Source: Spirogloea muscicola (taxonomy: Eukaryota > Streptophyta > Zygnematophyceae > Spirogloeales > Spirogloeaceae). Taken from it: DNA of 19,815 bases. Location: positions 589,992 to 609,806 of the forward strand of contig WELB01000076.1 in NCBI GenBank assembly GCA_009602725.1, written 5' to 3'. Shown piece after piece: positions 19,709 to 19,815 of the stretch. Numbering within the stretch: the first letter of the stretch is position 1; each line of letters opens with the position of its first letter. A model generated the notes under the pieces. It saw nothing but the letters and a program-made list of their open reading frames with translations. It ran no database searches and had not been told where the DNA came from. Position numbers and translations under genes: made by a program.

Positions 19709-19709
19709 T
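19667..19709. repeat. (GCC)n triplet repeat near window end
   Basis: A pure run of GCC triplets, about 14 units, ends in TTCTG immediately before the terminal A run. It mirrors the triplet run at the window start. Confidence 0.9.
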
Positions 19710-19713
19710 TCTG

Positions 19714-19815
<102 letters not shown>

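Overview
The window is nuclear DNA from a photosynthetic eukaryote of the green lineage, most likely a green alga. It carries four intron-rich protein genes. Their short exons are bounded by GT-AG sites (one GC-AG), and the spliced proteins read through in phase. A plastid CSP41b-type protein and a plant-type DNA polymerase lambda (core motif [14 protein letters not shown]) place it in Viridiplantae. The chlorophyte/streptophyte split cannot be settled here: I see no clear TGTAA signal near the predicted gene ends.

Layout. 1-3403: no gene I can support; a GC-rich start with a (GCC)n run, then a palindrome-rich stretch holding three copies of a dispersed repeat. 3404-5943 (minus): CSP41b-like chloroplast RNA-binding/SDR-fold protein, 9 exons. 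5944-7480: divergent promoter region with four CACGTG G-boxes, two near each gene. 7481-10947 (plus): translation elongation factor 1B gamma, 9 exons, 447 aa, apparently complete. 10948-11415: convergent 3' space. 11416-12813 (minus): a small thioredoxin-UBX fusion protein, 4 exons, 233 aa. 12814-15012: second repeat-rich gap with three more copies of the dispersed repeat and one possible decayed coding remnant. 15013 to about 19310 (minus): DNA polymerase lambda with BRCT, linker and Pol X core, 14 exons. 19311-19815: GC-rich DNA, another (GCC)n tract, then 102 consecutive A to the end.

The genes are not a functional cluster: they cover plastid RNA metabolism, cytosolic translation, a probable redox/ubiquitin-p97 adaptor and DNA repair. 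The most unusual items are the thioredoxin-UBX fusion, the dispersed palindromic repeat family shared by the two gene-poor gaps, the G-box-rich divergent promoter, and GCC/CGG triplet runs at or near the 5' ends of three of the four genes.
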